Below are positions 51,498 to 60,080 of a DNA stretch of 64,000 bases, piece after piece (the stretch's first letter is position 1; every line of letters starts with the position of its first letter). Origin of the DNA: Gemmatimonadaceae bacterium (GTDB lineage: Bacteria; Gemmatimonadota; Gemmatimonadetes; Gemmatimonadales; Gemmatimonadaceae); NCBI GenBank assembly GCA_022843265.1, contig JALHNZ010000012.1, positions 1 through 64,000 of the forward strand, given 5' to 3'. The notes beneath the pieces were generated by a model. It saw nothing but the letters and a program-made list of their open reading frames with translations, had not been told where the DNA came from and made no database searches. The position numbers were made by a program, and so were the translations under genes.

Positions 51498-54134
51498 ATG
51501 TGGAAGATGTTAGCTGGTCTGGTGATCGCGACGCTTCTGGCAGGCCGTGGAGCTGATGCGCAAGCAACCGCACCGTTGACGGACGCTCCGTGGCGCAATT
51601 CGAGCCTGCCTGTAGACGTGCGCGTGCGTGAACTGCTCAGCCGCATGACGCTTGAACAAAAGTTCTGGCAGCTGTTCATGATTCCCGGCAGCCTTGATAA
51701 TCCAGCGCACGACTATTCGAACGGCGTGTTTGGACTGCAGATCAGCGCGGATACCACGATTCCGCCCACGCAGGCCGCGCGCGCGCACGCCGAACGTGTG
51801 AACAGCATTCAGCGCTACTTCGTGGAGCGCACGCCGCTTGGCATTCCGATCATTCCGTTTGACGAAGCGTTGCACGGACTCATGCGCGAAGGCGCGATCA
51901 CGTTTCCGCACGCGATTGCGATGGCGGCCACGTGGGACAGCGCACTGATCGGCCGTGCGAGTGAGGCCACGGCCCGCGAAACACGCAGTCGTGGCATTCG
52001 GCAGGCGCTGTCACCGGTAGTGAACATTGCGAGTGATGTGCGCTGGGGCCGCGTAGAAGAAACGTACGGCGAAGATCCGTATCTCACGGGTGTGATGGGT
52101 CGGGTGTTTGTGCGCGCGTTCGAACAGGCGGGCATTGTGACCACGCCCAAACATTTTGTGGCCAACGTTGGTGAAGGTGGCCGCGATAGTTATCCCGCCG
52201 AGTTCAGTCAGCGTGTGTTGGAAGAGCGATTCTTTCCACCGTTTCAGAGTTTGATATCGCAGGCGGGTGCACGATCGGTGATGACGGCGTACAACTCGGT
52301 AGATGGACTGCCGGCCACGCAGAACGGGCCGTTGCTCAATGGCACACTGCGGCGCGACTGGGGATTCACAGGCTTCGTGATTTCCGACGCGGCGGCGACT
52401 GGTGGTGCCACGGTGTTGCATTACACCGAAGCGAGCACGGCGACGGCGACCAAGCGCGCGTTTGAAGCCGGCCTCGATGTGGTGTTTCAGTCGGAGTATC
52501 CGCAGCACCGTCCGTACCTCGAGGCGTTCCGGCGCGGGATGGTTTCTGATTCCGTGATGAACGCGGCCGTTTCGCGTGTGCTGCGCGCGAAGTTTGATCT
52601 CGGATTGTTCGAGCAGCCGTATGTGAATCCGGATTCAGCGGCGTACTGGAGTGGACACGCCACGCACCGCGCACTCGCGCGCGAGGTGGCCCGCAAGTCG
52701 ATGGTGCTGCTTCGCAATGCAAAGGGCACGCTGCCGCTATCACGCACCACGCGCCGGATTGCAGTGATCGGTACCGATGCGGTAGAAGGGCGTTTTGGTG
52801 GGTACAGTGGACCCGGCATTCGCACCACGAACATGCTCGATGGCATTCGAGCGGCTGCAGGTACGAACGCAACCGTGCACTACGCACCGGGACCGGGGCG
52901 GTTTGCCGCAACACACATGGTGGTGCCAGAAGAAAATCTCTCGGCGCTGCGCGGCGAATACTTCACCAACATCGCGCTCACCGGCACGCCGTTTCTTGTG
53001 CGCGATGATGCACGCATTGATTTTGGCTGGACGCTGAACTCTCCCGCTCGCGGCATTGCCTTTGACTGGTATTCGGTGCGTTGGACTGGTACGGTCACCG
53101 CACCCGCCGCTGGTGTTGCGCGAATCGGCGTCGAAGGCAACGACGGATACCGGCTGTGGATTGATGACTCGCTGGTAATCGACAACTGGGAGAAACGATC
53201 GTTCGGCGCGCGCATGGCGAACGTGAACTTTGCGGCGAACAGCAAACATTCGGTGCGGTTGGAGTTTTTCGAAAGCGCAGGCAACGCGCGCGTGAAGCTG
53301 GTGTGGAATGCTGGCGTGCGCACACCCGATGATTTGCAGTTAACTATTGACAGTGCCACACACATTGCACGCCAGGCAGACGTGGCCGTGATCGTCGCCG
53401 GTATTGAAGAAGGCGAGTTTCGTGATCGTGCCATGCTCTCGCTGCCGGGAAAACAGGAGGCGCTGATTCGCGAAGTGGCGGCCACTGGTACGCCGGTTGT
53501 CGTTGTGCTCGTGGGCGGCAGCGCGATTACCATGTCGCCGTGGCTCGAGTCAGTGGGCGCGGTGCTGCACGCGTGGTATCCGGGCGAAGAAGGTGGCAAC
53601 GCACTCGCGGACGTACTCTTCGGCGACGAATCACCCGCCGGACGTTTGCCAATCACCTTCCCCGTGAGCGAGGGGCAACTGCCGCTGTCGTACAATCACA
53701 AACCAACCGGCCGAGGTGATGACTATGTGGACCTCACCGGTCAACCACTCTTTCCGTTTGGCTATGGACTGAGTTACACCACGTTTGAGTACTCGGCGCT
53801 GCGAATTTCACCGGACAGCATGAGCGCGAGTGGAACGGCCAGGGTGACGGCCACAGTCACTAATACGGGTGCGCGTGCTGGCGACGAAGTGGTGCAGCTG
53901 TACATTCGCGATGTGTTGGCCACGATGGCGCGACCGATTATTCAGCTGGCGGGATTTACTCGCATTCATCTCGCACCCGGCGAAAAACGTGATGTGTCGT
54001 TCACGCTCACGCGCGAACAGTTGCAGATGCTCGATGTCGACATGCGCTGGGTAGTGGAGCCGGGAGTATTTCGGGTGCTGGTGGGTGCGTCGTCCAAAGA
54101 CATTCGCCTTCGCGGGGAGCTTGTGGTGCGATGA
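51498..54134 (+). CDS. GH3 beta-glycosidase with PA14 domain
   Basis: 878-residue secreted glycoside hydrolase family 3 enzyme. A signal peptide (MWKMLAGLVIATLLAGRGAD) leads into the TIM-barrel domain, with VNIASDVRWGRVEETYGEDP, KHFVANVGEGG and the nucleophile region GFVISDAAATGG. The (alpha/beta)6 domain follows, interrupted at about 515-630 by a PA14 carbohydrate-binding insert (LRGEYFTNIAL, GYRLWIDDSLVIDNWEKRSF). A C-terminal Fn3-like domain ends the protein. Start 51498 has GGGAG 6 bases upstream. It is coupled to the GH29 gene by ATGA overlap. Confidence 0.93.
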   Translation: MWKMLAGLVIATLLAGRGADAQATAPLTDAPWRNSSLPVDVRVRELLSRMTLEQKFWQLFMIPGSLDNPAHDYSNGVFGLQISADTTIPPTQAARAHAERVNSIQRYFVERTPLGIPIIPFDEALHGLMREGAITFPHAIAMAATWDSALIGRASEATARETRSRGIRQALSPVVNIASDVRWGRVEETYGEDPYLTGVMGRVFVRAFEQAGIVTTPKHFVANVGEGGRDSYPAEFSQRVLEERFFPPFQSLISQAGARSVMTAYNSVDGLPATQNGPLLNGTLRRDWGFTGFVISDAAATGGATVLHYTEASTATATKRAFEAGLDVVFQSEYPQHRPYLEAFRRGMVSDSVMNAAVSRVLRAKFDLGLFEQPYVNPDSAAYWSGHATHRALAREVARKSMVLLRNAKGTLPLSRTTRRIAVIGTDAVEGRFGGYSGPGIRTTNMLDGIRAAAGTNATVHYAPGPGRFAATHMVVPEENLSALRGEYFTNIALTGTPFLVRDDARIDFGWTLNSPARGIAFDWYSVRWTGTVTAPAAGVARIGVEGNDGYRLWIDDSLVIDNWEKRSFGARMANVNFAANSKHSVRLEFFESAGNARVKLVWNAGVRTPDDLQLTIDSATHIARQADVAVIVAGIEEGEFRDRAMLSLPGKQEALIREVAATGTPVVVVLVGGSAITMSPWLESVGAVLHAWYPGEEGGNALADVLFGDESPAGRLPITFPVSEGQLPLSYNHKPTGRGDDYVDLTGQPLFPFGYGLSYTTFEYSALRISPDSMSASGTARVTATVTNTGARAGDEVVQLYIRDVLATMARPIIQLAGFTRIHLAPGEKRDVSFTLTREQLQMLDVDMRWVVEPGVFRVLVGASSKDIRLRGELVVR

Positions 54135-55558
54135 GCATTGATCGTCGAACGTTCGTGCGCCTCTCGGCGGCGGCGCTGGCGGGGAGCCCGTTCGCGGGTG
54201 CGCACCTTGTTGAAGCGGCGCGTTCAACTGTGACGCCGGGTGGTAGGCCAACTGCCGGCAACAGCCTGTTCGCAGGTCGCGACACCATCGTGCTCCCGTC
54301 ACGCGCACAGCTCGATTGGCAGCGCGACGAACTGGCCATGTTCATTCACTTCGGCGTGAATACGTTTTCAAACCGCGAGTGGGGTGACGGCAAGGAAAGC
54401 CCGAGTTCGTTCAATCCAACCGCGCTCGACGCGCGGCAGTGGGCGCGGTCGGCACGCGCGGCCGGATTTCGCGCCATGGTGCTCACCGCCAAACATCACG
54501 ACGGCTTCTGTTTGTGGCCCACTGCCACCACACAACATTCCGTGCGCAGTAGTCCGTTTCGGAGCGGAAATGGCGACGTGGTGCGCGAGTTTGTCGACGC
54601 GTGTCGTGCCGAGCAGCTGCGTGTTGGACTGTACTTGTCGCCCTGGGATCGCAACGCGCCAAGCTACGGCGATTCGCCGCGCTACAAAGACATGTACATC
54701 GCGCAACTCACCGAACTGCTCACGCGCTACGGCGCGATTCACGAAGTGTGGTTTGACGGCGCCAACGGCGAAGGCCCGAATGGCAAACGTCAGACGTACG
54801 ACTGGCCGCGTGTGTGGGGCAAAGTGAAAGAGTTGCAGCCGCAGTCGGTCATCTTCTCAGACGCGGGTCCTGATGTACGCTGGATTGGCAACGAACGTGG
54901 TGTCGCCGGCACGACCAACTGGTCTACGGTGAATCCATCAATCGTGCCGTATCCCGGCATGTCGGGTGACGAAGTCATGCGTTCGCTGCAGGACGGTGAT
55001 CGTGACGGCTCGGTGTGGCGGCCCGGTGAAACGGATGTGTCGATTCGTCCAGGGTGGTTTTACCATCCGGCCGAAGACGCACGCGTGAAATCGGTGGATG
55101 ATCTCGTGGAGATCTACTGCACGAGCGTGGGGCGTAACTCGAAGCTCTTGCTCAACGTGCCGCCCACGCCTGAGGGTTTGCTGCACCGCGTGGACGTGCA
55201 GCGGCTCACTGGAATGCGTGAACAACTCGACAGAATGTTTGCGAATGATGTTGTGCGCGGTAGCTCGGCACGCTGGCGCGTGCTGAGCGATACTGCGGCA
55301 GTACACACGGTCCCGTTCGCACGCGAAGAAAGTGTGCGTGTTCTTGACGTGCGTGAAGACATCACGCGCGGTCAGCGAGTTGCCGAGTACGCGATTGAGG
55401 GCCTGGTAGGCGCGCGGTGGCAGCTGCTCACACGAGGCACCACCATTGGCTACCGCAGAATCGATCGTATCCCGCCCGTTTTGGTGAAGGGCCTTCGCGT
55501 GTCGATCAGCGACGCCCGACACCGACCGGAATCAGTGCAGCTGGCAGCGTATTCCTAG
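54131..55558 (+). CDS. Alpha-L-fucosidase (GH29)
   Basis: 475-residue exported GH29-type fucosidase. The N-terminus has a Tat signal (SIDRRTFVRLSAAALAGSPF). The barrel shows MFIHFGVNTFSNREWGDGKE, LTAKHHDGFCLW and the nucleophile-bearing EVWFDGANGEG. Downstream, a beta domain gives LLLNVPPTPEGLLHR. It is translated together with the GH3 enzyme, suggesting joint breakdown of fucosylated glycans. The 3' end abuts an AraC-gene remnant in another frame. Confidence 0.92.
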   Translation: MSIDRRTFVRLSAAALAGSPFAGAHLVEAARSTVTPGGRPTAGNSLFAGRDTIVLPSRAQLDWQRDELAMFIHFGVNTFSNREWGDGKESPSSFNPTALDARQWARSARAAGFRAMVLTAKHHDGFCLWPTATTQHSVRSSPFRSGNGDVVREFVDACRAEQLRVGLYLSPWDRNAPSYGDSPRYKDMYIAQLTELLTRYGAIHEVWFDGANGEGPNGKRQTYDWPRVWGKVKELQPQSVIFSDAGPDVRWIGNERGVAGTTNWSTVNPSIVPYPGMSGDEVMRSLQDGDRDGSVWRPGETDVSIRPGWFYHPAEDARVKSVDDLVEIYCTSVGRNSKLLLNVPPTPEGLLHRVDVQRLTGMREQLDRMFANDVVRGSSARWRVLSDTAAVHTVPFAREESVRVLDVREDITRGQRVAEYAIEGLVGARWQLLTRGTTIGYRRIDRIPPVLVKGLRVSISDARHRPESVQLAAYS

Positions 55559-55659
55559 CCGGATTGGCCGCCGGTTATTCGAGCACCAGTGCATTTGTGG
55601 CAGCGTTTCGCCGCACGGTGGGTGTGACACCCGGACGCGACGTGAAAGGCAAGGAATAA
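55552..55659 (+). pseudogene. AraC-type regulator remnant (C-terminal fragment)
   Basis: In the +1 frame relative to the fucosidase, codons from 55552 read LAGLAAGYSSTSAFVAAFRR and then TVGVTPGRDVKGKE before TAA 55659. This is the second helix-turn-helix of AraC regulators (GYSS-SAF--AFRR--GVTPG). Only about 35 codons remain, with no start and no upstream half. It overlaps the fucosidase end by 7 bases. Confidence 0.78.
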
Positions 55660-55681
55660 CGCACCGGGTGCTGTTGTGCGA

Positions 55682-56269
55682 TTAGCGAGTTGGTGGCGAG
55701 AGGTGAATCACCCGCTCCGCGATCCACGTTCCACTCGTACGCGTGGCGCGTACGATGCCCGAGCCACCGGGTGCTTGCTGCGCCGCCCGCACTGCGGGCG
55801 TAACGCGCGGATCGTCTTCGAAGAGCACGTCATTTACGTAAAAGCCGCGTTTGCCCTTGAACTGCACCACCACGTGCAGGTGCGCGGGTTCAGTGCTGCG
55901 CGGGTACGAGCCGGGGCGAACCGAGTGCACCGTGACGAAACCCGCCGAGTCAGGATACGCCCAGCCGTGCAGCGCACCATGAAATCGCAGGCAACCCGCG
56001 GCGCCAGGAATGGGCGGGTACACGCCCGCGGCGTTTGTGTGATACACGTACACGAGCAAGTCGCGCAGTGCATCGCCATTCGGAGCGAGGAACTGCAATC
56101 GCAGCTGCAAGCGATCGCCCGGTTCCGACTGTGCGGCGAGCGTGAGCGTTGACGGCAGCGTGCGACTCGGCGGCGCGGGCGGTTGGCACGCGGCGTCGTC
56201 GGGCGAGTTCTGGGCGCATGCAACGGCCGGTATCAACGAGAACAGCAGGATGCTGATACTGCGCTTCAT
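55682..56269 (-). CDS. Secreted intradiol dioxygenase-like protein
   Basis: 195 residues with signal peptide (MKRSISILLFSLIPAVACAQ). The fold of protocatechuate/catechol intradiol dioxygenases is suggested by LLVYVYHTNAAGVYPPI, HGWAYPDSAGFVTVHSVRPG and SYPRSTEPAHLHVVVQ. The Tyr, Tyr, His, His ligands of the Fe(III) site can all be assigned (GVY, GSY, HLH). It is exported, unlike the classical cytosolic enzymes, so the substrate may be extracellular aromatics. It is coupled to the YceI gene by a 4-base overlap. Confidence 0.83.
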   Translation of the reverse strand: MKRSISILLFSLIPAVACAQNSPDDAACQPPAPPSRTLPSTLTLAAQSEPGDRLQLRLQFLAPNGDALRDLLVYVYHTNAAGVYPPIPGAAGCLRFHGALHGWAYPDSAGFVTVHSVRPGSYPRSTEPAHLHVVVQFKGKRGFYVNDVLFEDDPRVTPAVRAAQQAPGGSGIVRATRTSGTWIAERVIHLSPPTR

Positions 56270-56946
56270 TGTGCAGCCTCACTGCTCGATACCCGCGCCA
56301 CAATGTCGAACTCCAGATGTATGATGTCGTCGACCAGATCATTGGTCAGTCGTGAGCCGCGAAATGCCACGCCCCATTGCATGCGATCGAGCGTAGCGCG
56401 CGCGGTGGCGTGCAAGCGCGTGGGTTCGTACGACCAGACCGTCGCATCCATACCGAACGGACGCGTGACACCACGCAGGGTGAGCTGACCGTCGAGCCGC
56501 ACCAGATTGCCGCCATGCGAGGTCACGCGCTGGACATCAAACCGCGCGGTTGGATGGTTTGCCACATCGAAAAAATCCGCCGCCAGGAGATGCGTCAGCA
56601 GCTTGCGCCGAGCCGTGGTTTCGGCGAGTGGCATGTCCGTGATCGCGATGCTTCGCATCTCGAGATCAAAGCGCGCACCACGCAACGCCGCGCGCCGCGC
56701 GTCGTAGTCGAGTGAGCCATGCCGCAGTCTCACCAATCCTGCGTGTGCACCGCGACCACCAAACTTGGTGCCGCGCCAGCGCACGACAGAGGCGCTGGTG
56801 TCGACAATCGCCCCACTGGCTTCCACGGCGCTTTCGGATGTCGTCGCCAGCGCGTCGCTGGTCAGCGATGCTTCAGAAACGGGCGGCGGACGAAATGCGG
56901 TGAACGTGACCGCGACAACAACGATCCCTATGACATACCGAATCAT
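56266..56946 (-). CDS. YceI-family protein
   Basis: 226-residue exported YceI-like lipocalin-fold protein, a family that binds isoprenoid or other lipids. MIRYVIGIVVVAVTFTAF is the signal or anchor. The body shows SVVRWRGTKFGGRGAHAGLV, LLTHLLAADFFDVANHPTAR and LTLRGVTRPFGMDATVW, the standard YceI landmarks (K-GGRH, L---DFFD---P, L--G-T). ATG 56946 is preferred because GGAGGA lies just upstream. It precedes and overlaps the dioxygenase-like gene. Confidence 0.9.
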   Translation of the reverse strand: MIRYVIGIVVVAVTFTAFRPPPVSEASLTSDALATTSESAVEASGAIVDTSASVVRWRGTKFGGRGAHAGLVRLRHGSLDYDARRAALRGARFDLEMRSIAITDMPLAETTARRKLLTHLLAADFFDVANHPTARFDVQRVTSHGGNLVRLDGQLTLRGVTRPFGMDATVWSYEPTRLHATARATLDRMQWGVAFRGSRLTNDLVDDIIHLEFDIVARVSSSEAAQ

Positions 56947-57018
56947 GCAATCCTCCAGGGGCAACGGGTGCACACGCTGGTATGGATGCCGCTAACGTCT
57001 CATGCGTTTAGCGCCGCG

Positions 57019-57276
57019 CTATTTCGGCGCCTTAAGCCGCGCCGCGTGCACGAGTCGGATCATTCGGTACAACTGGTCACCGTTAAACGTGAAGTCCTGC
57101 TCCGTGTTCACACGATGCACCAGCACCAGACGATGTTTGGGATATACGCCGAGCATGTGCACGCCAAGTCCCGTGTGATAGAACGCAGCATGTGCATCGC
57201 CAGCGTCGGGCACGAGGACATCCGATGTGAGCGCTGGCGCGATGTCATCGATGTTGAATGACGCGAGCGTTCGATC
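57019..57276 (-). pseudogene. Serine hydrolase (beta-lactamase family) remnant
   Basis: The frame reads LDRTLASFNIDDIAPALTSD, later AFYHTGLGVHMLGVYPKHRL and VLVHRVNTEQDF, ending LYRMIRLVHAARLKAPK. This resembles the C-terminal end of beta-lactamase-type serine hydrolases (HTG-GGH---VYP---LVVVHRV). The catalytic SXXK and YXN regions are missing because the fragment starts where the neighbouring metalloprotease-like gene ends. An ATG lies further upstream (57324) but inside that gene. Confidence 0.65.
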
Positions 57277-58234
57277 AAGCCATCTGCGCCGCGTTTTCCG
57301 GCAGCACATACTGCCCGTCGGCAATCGCCGTCAGTTCCTCGGCCGGCGCACGAACCGCCCAGGCGTACCCATTGGCCACAATTGCTGGCTCTACAATGCG
57401 TGCACCAAGAAAATACCCAGCGCGCTCCGGAATCACGGTACGCTCAATCGTGCGCGCTTCGTCGCTCATGCCGCCGGACAAATAGCGCAAACGCAGTCCG
57501 AGCCCTGCACGATCGAGATCGGCCGTAATCGCCCGCGTGAGCAATGGCTCGAGCTCACGCACCCGCGCGTACTGCTTGCGCGCGTAGCCAAAGTATTCCC
57601 ACGCGGCGTACCCCGGCGAGATCGCGCGCGAGACCTGCACGGCGAGTCCTTCGTTTACGAGCAGTTCGCGCAGTGATGCGAGACGTCCTGTTTCCCAGTA
57701 CGAGTAATAACCACCGGCGTCGTCTACCAGCGCGCGCATTTCACTGCGGCTCATGGGAGACGTATACCGCACAGTGTGCGTGATTTCGTGCGCGAGCCAA
57801 AGGGGCAATAGTTCGGGATCAAGCCCCAGCCCCTGCGTATCCGGATTGGCCACACCGGTGAAATGCTCAAGGCACACAAACGCCACGCCACGTCCGTCCA
57901 CCACAAGTTCACCCGCGTTGGCCGCACCCACGCCCACCATGATCACCACGTCAATATCGCTATCGAGCGCGAGCAGCTCACGCACCTGCGCCACGGTGCG
58001 TTCGGCAATCGACACAATGTCCGTGCGCGCGAGCAAGGCCAGCAGATCGCTGCGATCAGCGAGCACCGTGCTGCGCACCACATCGTCAAAGTGCGGACCG
58101 GCCGGGTCGAGCACGTAGTTGTCCCAGTACGCAGTCAGCAGCGCCCGATGCCGATCAAAGTACGCGCGATACGCGGCGACTCGATCGGGGGCCTGCAGGA
58201 CGGCGAGAAAGTCTGGGAGGAGGTTGACGATCAT
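57275..58234 (-). CDS. Putative zinc metalloprotease (DUF2268-like)
   Basis: 319 residues from ATG 58234 (MIVNLLPDFLAVLQAPDRVA). The motif HEITH in LPLWLAHEITHTVRYTSP suggests a gluzincin-type zinc site. ELLVNEGLAVQVSRAISPG about 50 residues later provides the third-ligand Glu region (NEGLA). This layout matches DUF2268-type predicted Zn-dependent proteases. No signal peptide with the chosen start. Substrate unknown. Its 3' end overlaps the serine-hydrolase remnant by 2 bases. Confidence 0.75.
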   Translation of the reverse strand: MIVNLLPDFLAVLQAPDRVAAYRAYFDRHRALLTAYWDNYVLDPAGPHFDDVVRSTVLADRSDLLALLARTDIVSIAERTVAQVRELLALDSDIDVVIMVGVGAANAGELVVDGRGVAFVCLEHFTGVANPDTQGLGLDPELLPLWLAHEITHTVRYTSPMSRSEMRALVDDAGGYYSYWETGRLASLRELLVNEGLAVQVSRAISPGYAAWEYFGYARKQYARVRELEPLLTRAITADLDRAGLGLRLRYLSGGMSDEARTIERTVIPERAGYFLGARIVEPAIVANGYAWAVRAPAEELTAIADGQYVLPENAAQMA

Positions 58235-58425
58235 CAACGCCCGGAGCGCGGGATGTGCGGCGCAGGAAGACTCGCCGAGTGATTGTGCCGAAATACGCCA
58301 GAGTGGGCGGATAAGGGCGACGGGCCAAGATAGCGCGCACACGCGATTGCAGGCAAGCGCGAATCTTCCATCGGTCCTGTTATGTCACCGGGCGGTTGTG
58401 CCGACACTCCTTGACAAGAGACGGC

Positions 58426-59109
58426 ATGGAGCCGACTTCGTCGCTCGATCTCGCAATGACCACACTGCAACTCATTGATCTTACCTGCCCTGTATGCACG
58501 ACGCAGTTCCGCTCACAAGCGGTGCTGGCAACCAACGCATTCGGCGGCAAACGGACGGATTTTCACGAGCGCGCGGCCGGCATGCAGCCGCTGCCGTATT
58601 TCGTGCATCTGTGCTGCACCTGCGGCTACGCGGGTGTGGACCGTGATTTCGATCACGAGGTCGATCTGAGCGCAGAAACACGCGAGAAGGTGTGGTTCAC
58701 CCTGCCGTCGTCACTGGCGCGCGAAGGACCACGTGGCTCGCTCAAATACGAGCACGCCGCGCTTGTGGCGTCGTGGCAAGGGTGCGAGCCGCGTTACCTC
58801 GGCGATCTGTATCTGCGCGCTGCCTGGTGCTGCGTAGACGAGCAGGACCACGAAGCCGAGCGTTTTTATCGTCGTCACGCCGCCTGGCAGTTTGCCGAAG
58901 CGCTGCGGTTGTACGATGGCGTGGATCGTTCCGAGCGTGCGGTGATCACGTATCTGATTGGCGAGCTCTGGCGTCGTGTTGGCGACGAAGATATGGCCAG
59001 CTCATGGTTTGATCGCGTGCCGCTGGAGATTGTCGAGCCGTCTACGCAGGAGTGGGTGCTGGACGTGACGCGTCAGCAGCGGCAGACGCCGCGTGAGTGG
59101 TTCGGGTAA
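58426..59109 (+). CDS. DUF2225-family protein
   Basis: 227 residues from ATG 58426 (ATG 58456 also possible). The N-terminus holds a Cys-based metal site: LTCPVCTTQF and LCCTCGYAG, the hallmark of DUF2225. The rest is a TPR-like helical region (DLYLRAAWCCVDEQDHEAER; AVITYLIGELWRRVGDEDMA), with a conserved GELWRR-G segment. Function unknown in the family; a scaffold or signalling role is often supposed. TTGACA at 58411 cannot serve the earlier start. Confidence 0.85.
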   Translation: MEPTSSLDLAMTTLQLIDLTCPVCTTQFRSQAVLATNAFGGKRTDFHERAAGMQPLPYFVHLCCTCGYAGVDRDFDHEVDLSAETREKVWFTLPSSLAREGPRGSLKYEHAALVASWQGCEPRYLGDLYLRAAWCCVDEQDHEAERFYRRHAAWQFAEALRLYDGVDRSERAVITYLIGELWRRVGDEDMASSWFDRVPLEIVEPSTQEWVLDVTRQQRQTPREWFG

Positions 59110-59127
59110 GACAAAAGCTTCGCGTCG

Positions 59128-59787
59128 TTACCGCGTCCCAAACAAGCGATCACCCGCGTCACCCAACCCCGGCAGGATATAACCGTTCTCATTGAGCTCG
59201 CGATCAAGCGACGCGGTGAGCACGGACACATCAGGATGCGCCGCGGCCAACCGCCGCACGCCTTCGGGCGCCGCTACGAGACACAACAACCGAATGCGAT
59301 GCGCCCCCGCGCGCTTGAGTGACGTGACCGCCGCCGCCGCGCTGCCGCCGGTGGCCAGCATCGGATCCAACAGCAGGAAATCACGCGCCTCCGCGTCGCC
59401 CGGCACCTTGAAGTAGTAGTCCACCGGCTCGAGCGTATCGTGATCGCGATACATCCCGATGTGCCCCACGCGCGCCGACGGCATGAGCCGCAGAATGCCC
59501 TCCACCATGCCGAGTCCGGCGCGAAGAATGGGCACCAGCACCAGCTTCTTGCCCGCCACCGTCCAGCCCATGGTGGATTCAAGCGGCGTGTCCACCGGCG
59601 CCGGCTCAACAGCGAGATCCTTGGTGGCTTCGTACGCCATCAGCATGGCGATTTCGTCCACCAGCTCCTTGAACGTTTTCGTGGACGTTTCGCGGTCACG
59701 CAGCAACGTGATTTTGTGACGCACAAGCGGGTGATCCACGATCGTGAGCGTGGGGAACTCGGGATGCGTGATCGCGACAGACGACAT
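59128..59787 (-). CDS. upp: Uracil phosphoribosyltransferase
   Basis: 219-residue pyrimidine salvage enzyme forming UMP from uracil and PRPP. The PRPP site [13 protein letters not shown] is at about 137-149, the uracil loop [19 protein letters not shown] is at the C-terminus, and [14 protein letters not shown] is central. ATG 59787 gives the usual Upp N-terminus ([20 protein letters not shown]). Together with the nucleoside transporter elsewhere in the window it supports salvage of external pyrimidines. Confidence 0.96.
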   Translation of the reverse strand: MSSVAITHPEFPTLTIVDHPLVRHKITLLRDRETSTKTFKELVDEIAMLMAYEATKDLAVEPAPVDTPLESTMGWTVAGKKLVLVPILRAGLGMVEGILRLMPSARVGHIGMYRDHDTLEPVDYYFKVPGDAEARDFLLLDPMLATGGSAAAAVTSLKRAGAHRIRLLCLVAAPEGVRRLAAAHPDVSVLTASLDRELNENGYILPGLGDAGDRLFGTR

Positions 59788-59894
59788 GGGCACAACTCGG
59801 CTCGGGGAATACCAGCGGCGCGACACCTGCGCGGACTAACTCCGTCGCGCCGAAGCTAGCGGTTGGCGGAGTGCAGACGCTAGCTTTGCCCTCC

Positions 59895-60074
59895 ATGAAG
59901 GAATATCAAGCCGTAATTGTGCGCTTCGGCAAGCGCGTGCGCGACGACGAAGACGCACTCACCGATCTGCTCAACGAGCGTAGTCGCTCGGGGTGGACTC
60001 CGGAGCTGATCACGCAGGATGCCATGCGACTGACTGTGGTGTTTGCGCGTGAGGCGCCGGACCCCGAGGCCTAG
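59895..60074 (+). CDS. Small DUF4177-like protein
   Basis: 59 residues (MKEYQAVIVRFGKRVRDDED through a C-terminal EAPDPEA). The LTDLLNERSRSGWTPELITQ segment has the pattern of DUF4177-type proteins (LLNELG-EGWELV). No signal. The next gene starts 6 bases after its stop, so they are probably cotranscribed. It is divergent from upp by about 107 bases. Confidence 0.66.
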   Translation: MKEYQAVIVRFGKRVRDDEDALTDLLNERSRSGWTPELITQDAMRLTVVFAREAPDPEA

Positions 60075-60080
60075 TTCGCG

